A stretch of 64,000 nucleotides of DNA from Nereocystis luetkeana (GCA_031213475.1 JARUPZ010000004.1:5837169-5901168); one strand, 5' to 3'; shown: positions 1-26,789, numbered from the stretch's first letter. Made by a program: numbers and translations. Notes: generated by a model not told the origin, from the letters alone.

Positions 1-279
1 GGTCTCACAGCCGAGCGAGGTGCCCCCCCCCGAAAAAAAAGAAAAAGAAAAAGAAAAGGAAACACTCTGTTCGGAAATTCAGAGCGCAGTTGGACTTTGT
101 CGTAACATCCTAGCGCGCTGTAAATCTCCGAACTTTGTGGTATTTTTTCGCACCAAGTTATTTGTCCCCAGAGCTATACAAGCTCAACGCCCTCAGGCTG
201 GCCTCTTCTTGCCCTCCCCTCCCCCCTCCCCGCTCGCCGCCGGCGCTGCCGCTGCCGCTGCCGCCGTTGCTGCCGCCAG

Positions 280-2852
280 GACTCCCGAAATGTTTGAGCT
301 CCGGCAGTCCCCAACCCGGTTCGACGCCGCCACCGGTTCGGTCGTTGCCGGGCGAGACCGCGTCAGGCTCTTCGACGGTGCGCTGGCCGCCCTCCGGGAG
401 CTGACCACGCAGGAAAGATTCTCCGACACGCAGATCGCGGTGGCGTCGTCGACGACCCAGAGGCAGTGGGCCTTGGACTGTCTCGGCTTGTTTGAGGTGC
501 GGCGCCGGCGGTGTGTGGTGGTGGCGTTGACGACGTCGAGGATATGGTGGTAGTATTGGTGTAAAACACGCTTAGACTAAAGAAGGGGCGGGGGTACTCG
601 ATATCATGCATGGCCGTAGTCGTATGACCGTAGACAATCGGAGGGGGGGGGGGTACATGCATGGTATTGGTGGGGGGGGGGGGGGGGGTACATGCATGGT
701 ATTGGTGGGGGCGGGGGGGGGGGGGGGGTACATGCATGGTATAGGTGGGGGCGGGGGGGGGGGCGGGTACATGCATGGTATTGGTGGTCCCTCGCATCCC
801 TACCATGCCGGGACGGGGCACTTCGGGTTTTCGCCGACCAGGCAGACATTGATTGTTGCACCAAGCGCTAAGCGGGGGGGGGGGGGGGCGCTGGAAGGAG
901 AAAAAAACGACGGAGACGGAGACAGAGACAGAGCCAGAGAACAGAGAGACCACGGAAGGCAAATGCGTCTACCTAGTATACGCCAAGACGCACTAAGACG
1001 CACAGACAGAGAGGCGTTGCGCAGCAACACCGGGCTGGTGTCCCCCTTGCCCCCCGTGCGTATCCGTGAAGCGTTCCGTGTTTTGTGGTGTCGGGCTCGA
1101 TTCTTATCGGGAAACACCTGTTGGGTCGAAGTGTTTGCCTACCAATCTACAGCAACGCCCTCGGGTAAAACCGTGATTTGCGCAAAGGCGACGCCGCTGG
1201 CCACGGCACGATGGCGGTGGTTGGAACGTTAGTTTTGAAGGGCAAGCACTTCCAGGGTTTCGTGACCGCGATCTAGACTGGGTGATGTAGCAACAACTTA
1301 ACTGCCAGAGTTTGTCGAAGAAAGCGCGGTACCTTGTGGTAATGTAACCTCCTCCGCTGCCAATACCTCGGCGACTTACCACCACCCTCTCACGACCCAC
1401 GGCGGCAGGTGTCGCCCGGGGTAGCGGCCGGCGACGTCATCAAGTACCGCGAGATCTACCCGGACAACAAGGGCAAACACTTCAAGAGGCTGCAGAAGGC
1501 CTCCGGGATCGCGTACGAGGACATGCTGTTCTTCGACGACTGCAACTGGGGGGACAACTGCAGGGACGTGGAGTGGGCTTGCCCCGGCGTGGTCACAACC
1601 AAAACGCCTGAGGGGTTGACGCCAAAAAAGTGGGCGGAGGTACGAATAACCAAAGCTGGAACGACTATATACTACCGCGGCTTACTATTACGGGGGACCA
1701 CAGTTAATAGGACCTATGGTACACATAAAACCTAGATCTTTAACGATTTTTACTTACAATATTTGGTCCTATTAACCATGGTCCACCGTAATACTACTAC
1801 TGCTGCTACTATTATAATACGAAGTATTATACTACTGTACTACGTATCAATACTACGTTGCTACTATTGATGCCTACGACTACACATTGATTATTGCATT
1901 CCGTTAGAACGAGAACAGCAGCAGCAACAGCCAGAACAGCAGCAGCAGCAGGAGCAACTGCCCTGTAAGGCTCGACCGTGTTACCGCGTCTTCCTCGGGC
2001 GTGCCCGAGCGTGCGTTGCCGCGGGTTGACGCGCCTTGACACGCCTCTCGACTTACCTTTTCTTGTGATACTCCATGGGCTCTGGCGGGTGTTTCCGCTC
2101 GGTGCTTTCCGGCGCGCGTTCGACTCGGCGTCGGTGTGCACCGCCGTCGTTTTGTAGGAAACCCATCGATCTGTAACCGGGAACATGGTCGATGCTGCTG
2201 GTGGTATATCGTGTTTCTTCGAGTATGTCGAGTACGTGGTATATCGTGTTTCTTCGAGTACGTCGAGTACGCCCAGATAATTTGAAAATAGTTTCAGCCC
2301 CTTGTGAAGCAAAGCTTATGATCAAAGACGCACACCTATATCCACGAAACAGGGGGTTTCCCAATGAGGCGCCCTTGTCGAGCGGGGCTGGAAGACCTTC
2401 GCGAACTTCTAGATACCGTTCCGTCGAGCTCTCGTACCCCCCCCCCCCCCCTCCACTTGTCCACCCCCTATGTGGTACTCTTATCGTGCGTACGGCAGGA
2501 TCCATAATGCCATGGGCTGCATAACGTATCCACACCGTAAAAAATCGTCGTAGACGGGAAATGATACGCGGTTCCAAATCACCCCGCTCTCCCGTTTCCC
2601 GAAAGCCTCCATCAACACCGCTTCTTGTTTGTGTGTTTGTTTCCGTCCCCCCCCGCCCTCGAAATAGTCTTCAACTCAAAAGTCGCGCGTCGATCCCGTT
2701 CCACAATTGATTCACACGGCTCTCTGTATTTTTTTGTGCCCTCGCCGCTGCCGCCGCATCGCCTTTCTCGCACTCTCGCTCTCACGTTCACTCTATACAC
2801 CGTGTACCCCCGCCCCCAGGGGCTGGCCAAGTTTGCCGAGACGAAACGATAG
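280..2852 (+). CDS. MDP1: MDP-1 type magnesium-dependent phosphatase, 3' part (5' end outside window)
   Basis: Three exons join cleanly: 280-496, 1409-1639 and 2820-2852 (stop TAG), with GT-AG introns; the two internal junctions are phase 0. Exon 1 follows a long pyrimidine tract ending CCAG. It reads TPEMFELRQ..., then the HAD motif II region IAVASSTTQRQWALDCLGLFE. Exon 2 carries VIKYREIYPDNKGKHFKRLQ and the motif IV acidic pair in MLFFDDCNWGDNCRDVEWA. Exon 3 ends GLAKFAETKR. This order (PEM..L, ASxT, YKEIYP..K..HF..L, FFDD, GL..F) matches the MDP-1 family, HAD phosphatases implicated in removing phosphate from protein tyrosine or from glycated and small-molecule substrates. The catalytic DxDxT motif must lie on an upstream exon, because I do not see it here. 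Intron 1 holds a minisatellite and a poly-G repeat copy; intron 2 holds a MITE. Family assignment is firm; substrate is unknown. Confidence 0.86.
580..872 (-). repeat. Poly-C-ended dispersed repeat (family C), minus copy
   Basis: Within MDP1 intron 1. Contains the recurring core CATGCATGGCCGTAGTCGTA, and further right GCCGGGACGGGGC, TCGGGTTTTCGCCGACCAGG and CAGACATTG. These match, in reverse, the copies near 13.0, 25.7 and 27.7 kb. The element is interrupted by the G-rich minisatellite at 636-786. Confidence 0.7.
636..786. repeat. G-rich minisatellite, about 4 units
   Basis: Four units of GTACATGCATGGTATTGGTG followed by 10-20 G residues, with variable G-run length. It is seeded on the CATGCATGG core of the surrounding family C repeat. 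Confidence 0.85.
1686..1793. mobile_element. MITE with TTACGGGGG termini (family A), copy 1
   Basis: About 108 bp in MDP1 intron 2. It starts TATTACGGGGGACCA and ends TGGTCCACCGTAATA, giving long imperfect terminal inverted repeats. The inner inverted pair is AATAGGACC / GGTCCTATT. TA on both sides suggests a TA target duplication, as in Tc1/mariner-type elements. No coding capacity. Confidence 0.85.
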
Positions 2853-4281
2853 GCGGACGCTCTTGCACCGGAGGCGTACCTCAGCAGCATCAGCCCCTCC
2901 CCCGTTTCGTGTTGTAGTGTGGTGATTACCATTTTTTTTTTTAAGGGGCACTCCGCCGACCGTCTTCCGCCCCCGCTACCGGTGACGTAGCGCGCGAGGG
3001 GAAGGTGCGGGGTTGGGGGGAGGTGGTGGTGGGTGGGGGAGGGGGGGGGGGGGGGGTGAGAGGCGTGGGGGGTCTTCGCCTGTCCAGAGGAATAAAACGG
3101 CCCGACGTGCGGTGTGGTGGAGCGCCTCGAGCTTGTTGCTTGCTTTCGGTTGTTTGTTCTGTTTGCGCTAGACGCTTCCCTCGGCACGCGCTCGCGCGTT
3201 CGCTCGCTTGTTCGTTCGTGCGTCCGCCTCGACGTTCCCTGTGAAAGTTCGTGGGTGTGTATTCGCAGCTCGGTGCCTGGTGTCATACACGGTGCTGTTA
3301 ACCAAAGAAAGAATGGCTACCTTACATAGGTGGCAACCGCCTACCATTTTTCGCGCGATAGAGTCTGTCTCTCTTCGCCAGGGCGGGGCAAGGCGGGGTG
3401 TGTGAAATGAAGCTGAATACCAGGTACGTACGTAGCAAATTTTTGTTTGTTCCTGTGTTTACCCCCCTGAGTGGACGACTTAAGGCCCTACCAATTCTAG
3501 ACAAGGTTTTTTCAAGAGTCCTCATCGACGCGCCACATCCACTAATAATGGTGGAAAACCAGAAGCCATAAGCCGGGCCTCCTCTGACGGCCGGCCCTCT
3601 CTCGCTTTGACCGCGGAAACGGTGTTTGGGCTTTGGTGTTGGCCACCTCTTCTGCTCCTCCTTTGGCTCCAAGCTGAGAGGGGAAGGGGGGGGGGGGGGG
3701 GGTCGGCAGGACGAGATAGTAAAATAACACGCCAGCTACAGGTATGACAACCTGAGGTAAAATACACAGCAAACAGTATACTTACTCTATACAACAGCTG
3801 TTAATACTATACCAGTACAGACTGTGTAGAACACAACGGGTAGGCTGTGCGACAAGCATAGTGAGCGGACCTCTTTGCTGTGGTGATATTCCTGCTACCT
3901 GTGGCAAACTGCTCCTCTGCGTGGTACCTGGGGTCTCATGTATCTGGGACTCCATGACTCGTACGTACTCATCAGAAGATGTGCAAAGTTTTGGGACGGA
4001 ACATGACTACTTAAAAAAGGTATGATACCTAGAAAAAGGTTTTTGTACCTTTTTCCAATATGGTTCACTTGTAGAACCGGTTCTAAATCTCGACACTCGC
4101 GCACACAGACAGGGAGATCGAGTCCAATTCCTATAAAATAACTTTGCGGTAGCATACCAGGTACAGCAGTACGAGTAGGGAAGAGAGGCCGGATCTCCCG
4201 GGGACTGCCCCAGCCCAGCGCCTTGCCCAGGGCGCTCGCTCGGCACTCGGCGCCGGCACCCTCGAGAGAGGAAGTCATCTC
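2853..4281. other. Intergenic region, no gene seen
   Basis: Between the MDP1 stop and the RING-protein ATG. It contains C-rich and G-rich homopolymer tracts (near 3040 and 3690) and two TACCAGGTA 9-mers (near 3418 and 4155). ORFs here are short with no recognisable domain. It presumably contains the MDP1 3'UTR and the promoter of the RING gene; no clear TATA box or polyadenylation signal can be assigned. Confidence 0.5.
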
Positions 4282-19164
<14,883 letters not shown>

Positions 19165-20711
19165 ATGCGCACGGGCGTCTGACCGCCCCACGCGACCAGA
19201 CTATAAAAAACGGATATTCCGCCCGCCTCCTCGCCCGGCTCTTCCTGCGAATGCGTCGTGATTTGCACAGTGCGCCGTGGGGAGGGGGACGAGGGAGGAA
19301 GGCAGGGAGGGATGGAGGAAGGGAAGGAGGGAGGGAGGTTTGTACAGTGCGCTGAAGGAGAAGGGAGGAGGAAGGGAGGGGGGGGAGAGGCGGGAAGAAG
19401 AGGGAAGGGAGGTAGGGGTTGAAGGAGGGAGGGCGAGGGGAGTGGAGGGAGCACGGGAGGGAGGGAGGAAACGAGAGATGGAGGTAGGGCAGAAAGAAGG
19501 GAGCCACGGGTGGCGGGGCGGGGAGGGCCTTGTAACTGAAACCGACGCCTTGACCGAGTTGTGGTCTCCAGAAAAAACCATGTACATTGAGCATTAGGGT
19601 GGGAGGGGGGGAGGGGGGGAGGGCAGGGGGGACGGGGGTGGGGTGGGGGGTGTACTCGATAGGAGAGATGTACTCGATCTCATGCATGGGGTGGGGGGGG
19701 GACTGATTCGAGTGCGAGAGTGCGAAAGCCGCCCGCCAGCCGCTTTTCTGTATCATCACCTTTGGAAGACGGAATGTAGCACCATACAGTACCTGGTAGC
19801 TAAGAGCACGAAACAGTATTGTAAACCCAGTAGCACTCAAATGGTACATAAAACGCTTTTGCTTTGATTTCCTTAGTTCGCGGCGCGTCCTGTATGTTTT
19901 GCGCGCTTTTTCGAGAAGGAGTAAGTTCGGGCTGTGTGTATACTGGAAATGAGTACTCGTAAGTACCTGGTATATGCTACAACTGTGCGTGCGTAGTTTC
20001 GTAGGTTAGTGTTTTTTTTGCCTATTAATAGTAATAGCATCGTGATGTCCCACGTTCTGCTTTGGAGATCATTGTTTTATCTGTCGGTAGGTGGGGGCTC
20101 GTTCTTTCACCCTGAGCCCTGTGACTTTGTGTTCAGTCCCTTGTCCGAAAGCAGCCGCGGCCAGGCGACGAAAGGACAATTACTACAGCAGTATCTGGTA
20201 GGTGTAACCAATAACCCAACACCTAATACCTCGTAATTGATAAATCTTTTGGTGCCCGCAGTTTTCTTGTCGGAAAAACTGAACGAATCGATTTTTTTGC
20301 TTAGGTGGAAAACCCGTGGTCGACCGATGCTATCATCCAGGTTCGTGACTTGTCCATCACGTCTCAGACGTACGTTGTTTTTTTTTCGACAATTTGGCCG
20401 AGGAATGATGCCATCACCTATTTTTGTTTTTTTTACGTCAATGCAGTGTTTGCGCAGCAGCAGCAGCAGCAGCAGCAGCATTTTTTTTTTCGTTCTGTAC
20501 AAGCGCCCATGGTGTTTTTTATACATGCGCATACGACGAGTTTTTCTGCACTATCGACAGAAATCGACAAGACGTGAGAATGCTGAACGCTACATATGTG
20601 CGACCAAGGAAAAAAAAGAAAAATGCGCCTGCCGGGGGGGGAGAAAAGGACATCACCTGGGTCACACCTGGGCTTGCCCTGAAGGCCACAAAAAGGGTGT
20701 ACGTCGCGTGT

Positions 20712-20852
20712 TGTTATTGTTGTTGTGTTTGTTGTTGTTCTCACATTAACTCTCTGACGAAGGAGTCCGTGGTCACACAAAAGGTGCTGGAGCCCTAGGA
20801 AGATCCGAAAAACGAAAAAAAACGAAAATTCGGCTGCGTTATATGCTGGGCT
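20712..20852 (-). repeat. Dispersed repeat family D, minus copy
   Basis: Reverse complement of 6780-6902, including ACGAAGGAGTCCGTGGTCAC, TGGAGCCCTAGGAAGATCCG and CGAAAATTCGGCTGC. The two copies face opposite ways 14 kb apart. Confidence 0.75.
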
Positions 20853-21808
20853 AGTCATGACCCCATTGGGACCCCGATTTGGCGACTAATTTTAAAAACA
20901 GTTACAGCAACAGTAGTGACTCAGTTTGGTGAAAACAACAAGCCGTCCACGAGAATCGTGACCTACTCCCACAGCGGTACGAGTAGGATCGTGATGCGGC
21001 GTGCCTTGCGATTCCGGCAAGAGTGCCAAGAGATGGTGATCCGCAGAAGAAGTGTGGCACAGGTGTCTGTGCTTGGCCAAACTCAGACCCAGTTCGTATT
21101 GACGTTCTCTTGTATTATTTTGATGAGAGGCTTGCTCGAAGGGGCAAGTGAGACGAGTGAGAGAGAGGGGGGGGGGGGGTGAAGCGGCGGTGGTTTTTGA
21201 AGCCAGAAGTATCATCTGACTTTAACCGGGGCTATAATCTACTGGCAAGGGTACATGCGTCACCCTCAACTTCAAAAGTACAACACCCCGTAAAACCTGA
21301 CGTATAGACACATACCACGTGCGTACATCTCTGTCTCCTCGGCTACTTAAATGCTAGCCTGCGTATCCTTTGTGCAAATACAAACATCTTATTCCAGACG
21401 GTAGGCGGGGTACGTGTACGAAGGAATACTATTAATAGCCTGCGTGCCGGCATTACGAATACGAAATATCTTATTTATTCCAGAAGGTAAAAGGAGTAAG
21501 ATCCAATTGCAAGAACAATGTCTAACGGCTGGTTGATCTATATTCTATATACTAGAAACCAATGTACTCTTATCACACCACCCAGTGACCGTTGCTGTAT
21601 ATATTCCGTCACTTTTTTACCGTCAATTTCCCCCTCTGAAAACCAAATAGGGTTGATATTAATAGGAAAAAAAGAGGGTCACTCGTGCGGGCTTGTTGCT
21701 GCTGGATCGCGCGGCTTCTCGGTTATTTTTCTGCTTACAAAGTGGTTCATATCCCACCAGAAAAGGGACGGGGGGGGGGCAGGCCATCCACGTCAAGAGT
21801 CGACTTAA

Positions 21809-21904
21809 CCCTTTGAGGACTGCAGTCCTGTTTTAGAGACAAAACACTTAAATTATACCTGGTACGTAGTTTGTCCCCCAAATAGGGCTGCAGTTCTAAA
21901 AGCG
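21809..21904. mobile_element. piggyBac-like mini-element (family B)
   Basis: Flanked by TTAA at 21805-21808 and 21905-21908. The left end CCCTTTGAGGACTGCAGTCC is mirrored by the right end GGGCTGCAGTTCTAAAAGCG. TTAA target sites and CCCTTT ends are the known hallmarks of piggyBac-type elements. It contains a TACCTGGTA 9-mer (21856-21864) that sister copies lack. Confidence 0.8.
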
Positions 21905-21908
21905 TTAA

Positions 21909-22040
21909 CCCTTTTGGGAGCGCAGTCCCGTTCTGAGGGAAACTCCACTCACATTCTAAGTATGTTGTCCCCCAAACGGAACTGCGGCTCTACCTACTGT
22001 CGGTACTTTGTCCCCCAAACGGGGCTGCAGTTCTGAAAAT
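21909..22040. mobile_element. piggyBac-like mini-element, second adjacent copy
   Basis: Shares the TTAA at 21905-21908 with the previous element. It starts CCCTTTTGGGAGCGCAGTCC. The right arm is duplicated (GTCCCCCAAACGGAACTGCG, then GTCCCCCAAACGGGGCTGCA), so the far edge is uncertain. Confidence 0.68.
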
Positions 22041-23149
22041 ACAAGGGTCGGCCCAAGGAAAACCGTGAGTTGGAGATAGGGTAGGTGCGTTGGTGGGTGG
22101 GAGGGTGGGGTGGGCGGGTTTTGTTGGGTGGGGGTGGGGGGGGCGTATTACGTTTCGAGACAAGTTTGTGTTGGTTTAACTCGTAACACTCCTTGAGTCC
22201 GTTCGTGTTGCACTATTACTACTTGTGGTAGGTGTTCGTTCCGGTCTGCTTGATCACTCACACGAGGCAAATAAACGTACTGCAGTGATGTACCGGTGAA
22301 TCTTGCCCCCCGCCCAGATCTCTTCTGACAGAAGGGGAGAATTTGTTTCTCCTCTTTGAAAGTGACTGAGTAGCGAGTCCCTAAAAATGGTGGGGTTACC
22401 GGGATACTACAACACTAGCCCCTTCAGAAGGCTGACGGGCCGTATTTACAGTATACCAGTACCTGGTAGTATTACGCAGATACTACACAAACAAGGAGGA
22501 TAACAGAGCAGCAGTAGGGTACTACACTGCTGTAAATCTGCCCGTGGATAATTTTGAGATTGGATCGCAACAACCCAGCACCTACGGGGATACCACAACA
22601 ACGACCCGGATCACCATCGGGACCGAGCGATATTCCTGCGTGCTGTGGTTGCTGTGTGCTGTGTTTTGTGTCCACTATGGCTGCAGCGTACGAGTACGTA
22701 CGAGTAACGGACCTTGCTTCTATATGGATTCTTCGTCGTTTTGCCGTTTCAACAGTTTCAACATCTATACGATTTGCTTGAACGTTTCAACTCTGGTTTC
22801 TCTTCTTGTCGAAGACCTTGGGTTGTTGGTCTTTGTGCGCTACTCGTAGAGCAGAGAGGCTTCGCTCTTAGGTTGTCTTCTGTTGCCTCGGATCGTTGTA
22901 TATGCTGGTTGCTGAGGAACCGTGAAGCTTGATTGTGCCGCATGCGGTCCTCAAACCCCTCCCTGTTCAAACATCCTAATATTTTTCATTGAAACCCAAC
23001 CTCAGACTTCAAACTTCCTTACTTAATTGCGCCGCTATTGTCTCCGTCTTCGCTCGCCGCCCGCCGCCCGCAAGCCCGCCCGCCGCTGCTCCTCGGCAAT
23101 TCCGCGAGCTAGACTGACAGGTGCCGTGAGATTGAATACGAGCGCAACG

Positions 23150-23954
23150 ATGGTTTCGGGCAGTGCACGGCTATCCATGATACGCCTGTACAAGGATATT
23201 CTACGTCAGCACCGTTTTGCTCTGCCGCCGAAGCACCGCGAGCTTGGAGATCGCTATGTTAGGCAAGTGCACAGAGTAGCAACAGCACAGCAGTGCAGGA
23301 GCGGCACATAGCAGCAGAGAGAGAGCGTGCACAACACCACAACAATTAGTATAGCACTGCAGTACAACGTTTCTCTCTTTCTCTCCCCCCGCTCCCCCTC
23401 TCCCTCTCTCCCCCTATGCCTGGCCCCCGCCGCTTGAGAGAGCTGCATGCACTTTATCGTGTGATGTGCTGCTTTCGAGTGAAAACGGAACGAGGACGAT
23501 ATCATATGGATGCTACACTACAGCCAACAGCAGTCCAGCAGCACCTACCTGATACTACCGCCATGTACGAAGCTGTAATATTTGGGCTATGGCGGTACTC
23601 ACGCCAGTATGATAGTGATGTCATGTGGTTTAAACCCACACCAGGTACCTGGTGCGTGGTAGGCACCTGGAATCGATGCTGCCGTACGGCTATGCACAAC
23701 AGAACGAAGTGGACTGGCCACGAGCACCCTTCTCGCTTCTTTTCGAACGTTCAAATTCGGAGTCAAAATTCCACCGGCTTGTTTTTGTCTTCTTGGGTGA
23801 ACGGGATCAATGAACCGGGTACATCGGTACACCCTTGAGATTTCATCATCATTGTGCCATCGTCACTATCTGCACCATCATCACCACCACCACCGCCGCC
23901 GACGCCATTCCTATGGCCATCATCATTATCGCCAGCAGCATCATCATCATCATC

Positions 23955-23986
<32 letters not shown>

Positions 23987-25179
23987 CACCATCATCATCA
24001 CATCATCCCCTGCATATGGTTACGACGGAAGGCATTATATCTATGGCATAATGTATGGTCAAGCTCGGCCAGCTAAGATTCGATGAGCTTCAATGCAAGT
24101 TGTCTCCAATGATGCCGAACCACTCACTCGCTCGCTCAGCACGCGTGATTTGTAGATAACACCACGATAAGCAGCTTGCCTCGCCCGGGGTGGTATATGT
24201 TGACGGAAGGGGCGTGAGAAATATCGATGATAAAAAAAATGGGCGACACCACCAGCCAGGAATATATAAAGGGACTCCACGTGTTTCTCCTGTTCCTGTA
24301 GACGCGTAAACCATACCTACGTACACCCGCGCCTGCCTCTGCGCGCTCGCGAAATGACTCGACAGATCGGAGTTCAAAGCCCACAAGAGCGCGACGGGGG
24401 ACCAGGTGGCACAGTTTGCGCATGCATGGCAAACGTATTTGGACCAGTTGCGAGAACAGAGTGGACAGGTACGGTTACGTAGATGTATCTGCCCGTCGTT
24501 TCCTTCTCCCCATCCCTCCCTCTCTCCCTCTCTCCCTCTCTCCCTCTCTCCCTCTCTCCCTCTCTCCCTCTCTCCATCTCTCCCTCTCTCCCTCCCTCCT
24601 CCCCCCCCCCTCCCCCCATGCTTCGTCTCTTGTTTACTCGGCAAGCCTTGCGAAGTGTTTTTCTCCAGCTTCAACACCTCATCTCGGGAGGCGATAGCAA
24701 TACGAGCGTGTAAATTCCTCCAACCTCATTCCAGGGTTCGATCGCGCAAAAAGAGCGTGGCTGCTCGCTTATCCCCTGCATCAACCACGACAAATCTCTC
24801 CCCCCCCGCTCTATGTACGTACACTCCTTTTTTTGCTTCTCCCACTTGGATTTTCTCTCTGTTTTTTTCTTGCCCTTTTTAGTGTATGGTGTCCCTCTTA
24901 CTTTTGTTTCCACTCATTGTTTGTGTTACCCTCTGCTTTGCCTCCATGACTTCCTGCGCTCTGTAGGTTTTCGCTCGCTGTTTTTATCTCTGATTTTTTG
25001 CTTTCTTATTCCCGTTCTCGTACACCCTTTTTTTTTACGTTTTTTTGTACGTTCTTCGCGGCCAGATCGGCCTCTCCTTGAGCGAAGACGATGTGGCCCA
25101 CCTGAACGACGAGCAGCGGGCGCAGCTGTTCCGATTGAAGCAGCAGACCTCGGCAACCCCAGACGGGGAAAACGGCTAG
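23150..25179 (+). CDS. SDHAF3: LYR-family succinate dehydrogenase assembly factor 3 (ACN9/SDHAF3)
   Basis: Exons 23150-23262, 24366-24468 and 25066-25179 (stop TAG) join to 330 nt, 109 residues. N-terminal IRLYKDILRQHRFALPPKHRELGDRYVR is followed across the junction by SEFKAHKSATGDQVAQFAHAWQ, then IGLSLSEDDVAHLNDEQRAQ. This is the SDHAF3 layout: an LYR motif (here LYK, 13-15), LPP..R.LGD.YV, the (D/S)EFK.HK block, and the final L..EQ..QL segment. The family acts in the mitochondrial matrix, protecting the iron-sulfur subunit of complex II during assembly. Intron 1 has a GC donor (AG/GCAAGT), the known GC-AG class; intron 2 is GT-AG. The first ATG after an in-frame stop at 23024 was chosen; ATG at 23177 is an alternative. 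No upstream ATG gives a longer presequence. Length is typical of the family. Confidence 0.9.
23263..24365 (+). other. GC-AG intron of SDHAF3
   Basis: Donor AG/GCAAGT at 23261-23268, acceptor CGACAG at 24360-24365. Splicing with the GC donor is needed to keep the conserved YVR-SEFK continuity; no GT nearby does so. The intron contains a CAT/ATC trinucleotide array at about 23860-24002. Confidence 0.85.
23860..24002. repeat. CAT/ATC trinucleotide array
   Basis: Imperfect CAT/CAC repeat within SDHAF3 intron 1, purest at about 23935-24000. Poly-His and poly-Ile frames across it are artefacts. Confidence 0.9.
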
Positions 25180-25364
25180 GAGCGTCGGGAAACCCGTCCT
25201 CCGGCTGTCAGAGAAGCAGACAGGTCGAAGCGGAAGCGCCTTATAGCCCCCACCACCATATAGCAACACCTGAAAGACGAGCAGCGGGCACAACTGCTTC
25301 GAGTGAGACAGCGGGCGTGCTCACCCCCCAGAAGGAAAGCGCAACCTGGAGCGTTAGAACTCCC

Positions 25365-25880
25365 CCCCCCCCCCTATTATATATAGGTTGGGTTGGCGCC
25401 GGCTGGCAACGAGACTGCAAAACATGCCGCTCACTACTTGAACTAGACAACCAGGATACCGCTAGTTTTTTTGGCGGTCGGTCACAGCTGGTGGTCGAGT
25501 TAGATCATTGGTGCGGGGTGGGAAACCTTTTCTCCGCTTTATGGTAAAGACACCCAAGAGGCAGATACGTGCTCGTAGTACTCCCGTTGCTGTCTCTGGA
25601 AGTGGCTACAGCGGAAATTAAATTAATTCATTGAAGCTGTCATCCATATGCGAGTCCGCCTCACAAGCGGTTCTTAGTAGGATGCAGCTCGCCCTTCATG
25701 CGACCCACCGGACACCTCACAGCGCTTCGCGCTTGGTGCAAGCAATGTCTACCTGGTCGGTGAAAAGCCGACATGCTCCGTCCCGGCATTGTAGGGATGC
25801 GAGGTTCGATGGTCATACGACTACGGCCATGCATGATACCGAGTACATCTCTCCTATCGATCGAGTACACCCCCCCCCCC
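25365..25880 (+). repeat. Family C repeat, near full-length copy 1
   Basis: Begins after a poly-C run with TATTATATATAGGTTGGGTT and ends in another poly-C run. Landmarks in order: CCGCTCACTA, GGTCACAGCTGGTGGTCGAG, TCTCTGGAAGTGGCTACA, CGCCTCACAAGCGGTTCTTA, GTCCCGGCATTGTAGGGATG and GATCGAGTACACC. It matches 27285-27815 along its whole length, so this is a bounded unit of about 500 bp. Confidence 0.82.
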
Positions 25881-26549
25881 CTCTTTCCCTCCTGTTCAGC
25901 TCGTTTTTAGGGGGTAATAGGAAAACACCATAAGTGTGTGGGGAGAAGGCTTGAGCCTTCATGTGTACGGTCGACACCGTTCTTAGAGGGAACCGAAGAG
26001 AAGACTACGTACGGAGCCACGTACAGCATTAGTTAAAGTATATGGTAAACAAAAAAAAATGCCGTGCGTGAACGTTTTGCACGTCAGGATGACTTCGCAG
26101 TGGTGTTAGGGGAGGCGGTGTCCATATCCGCCGCAGATGCCTTCGTACCTGGTACTTCCCAGATTTATCTGTGATCTCTGTGACGGAAACTCAAAAAATC
26201 TCTGTCTGTCTGGCCCCACCTCTGCCCACTCTCTACCAAACCTACGCAAACAAGATCTGGAACTGGATAAAAGAGCGCCCCATAAAAAACTCAGCCACCC
26301 AGAAAAATCCAAATCATATACCTGGTATATATATATATATATATATTTATATATGTAAAGCAGTGCAGCGTTATAAGTAGCGGTATTGGTCTGCTATAAC
26401 CCCGGCGTGCTGTTGTTTTTTCGGGTTGGATGATCGTACGAACGACTTCCCGCTCCAAGCGAGATAGCGTCGAGAGAAACTGCATGTTCATTAGTGTATC
26501 GGGTAGAGTGAAAGGGTCAGACAAAAAGACGCCTCCTACGATATAGAGG

Positions 26550-26658
26550 TATTACGGGGGGCCATAGTTAACAGGACCAAATATTGTTAGTAAAAATTGT
26601 TAAACATATAGGTTTTTAGGTATACCATAGGTCCTGTTAACTATGGCCCCCCGTAATA
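26550..26658. mobile_element. Family A MITE, copy 4
   Basis: Clean copy: TATTACGGGGGGCCATAGTT at the left, AACTATGGCCCCCCGTAATA at the right. It is a good reference for the uninterrupted interior, in the opposite orientation to the copy at 1686. Confidence 0.9.
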
Positions 26659-26789
26659 GCACATTTCCTCTCTTAAGTTTCTGAAGAACGGGGCTCCTGA
26701 ACCCAAAGTCGTCGGAATACCAATCTTGTTGAAAAAAAGTCGTGCTTCGTGACGTGTCGTCGCTGTTGTTTTCGGGTGCTACCCCCCCC

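Larger units (their letters stand above)
19165..23149. other. Intergenic region between RING gene and SDHAF3
   Basis: Holds a purine-rich GGAGG tract (about 19270-19640), a family C fragment (19640-19692, minus), a family D copy (20712-20852, minus), piggyBac-like elements (21809-22040) and four TACCWGGTA 9-mers. No convincing gene: remaining ORFs are short and match nothing I recognise. Confidence 0.5.
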
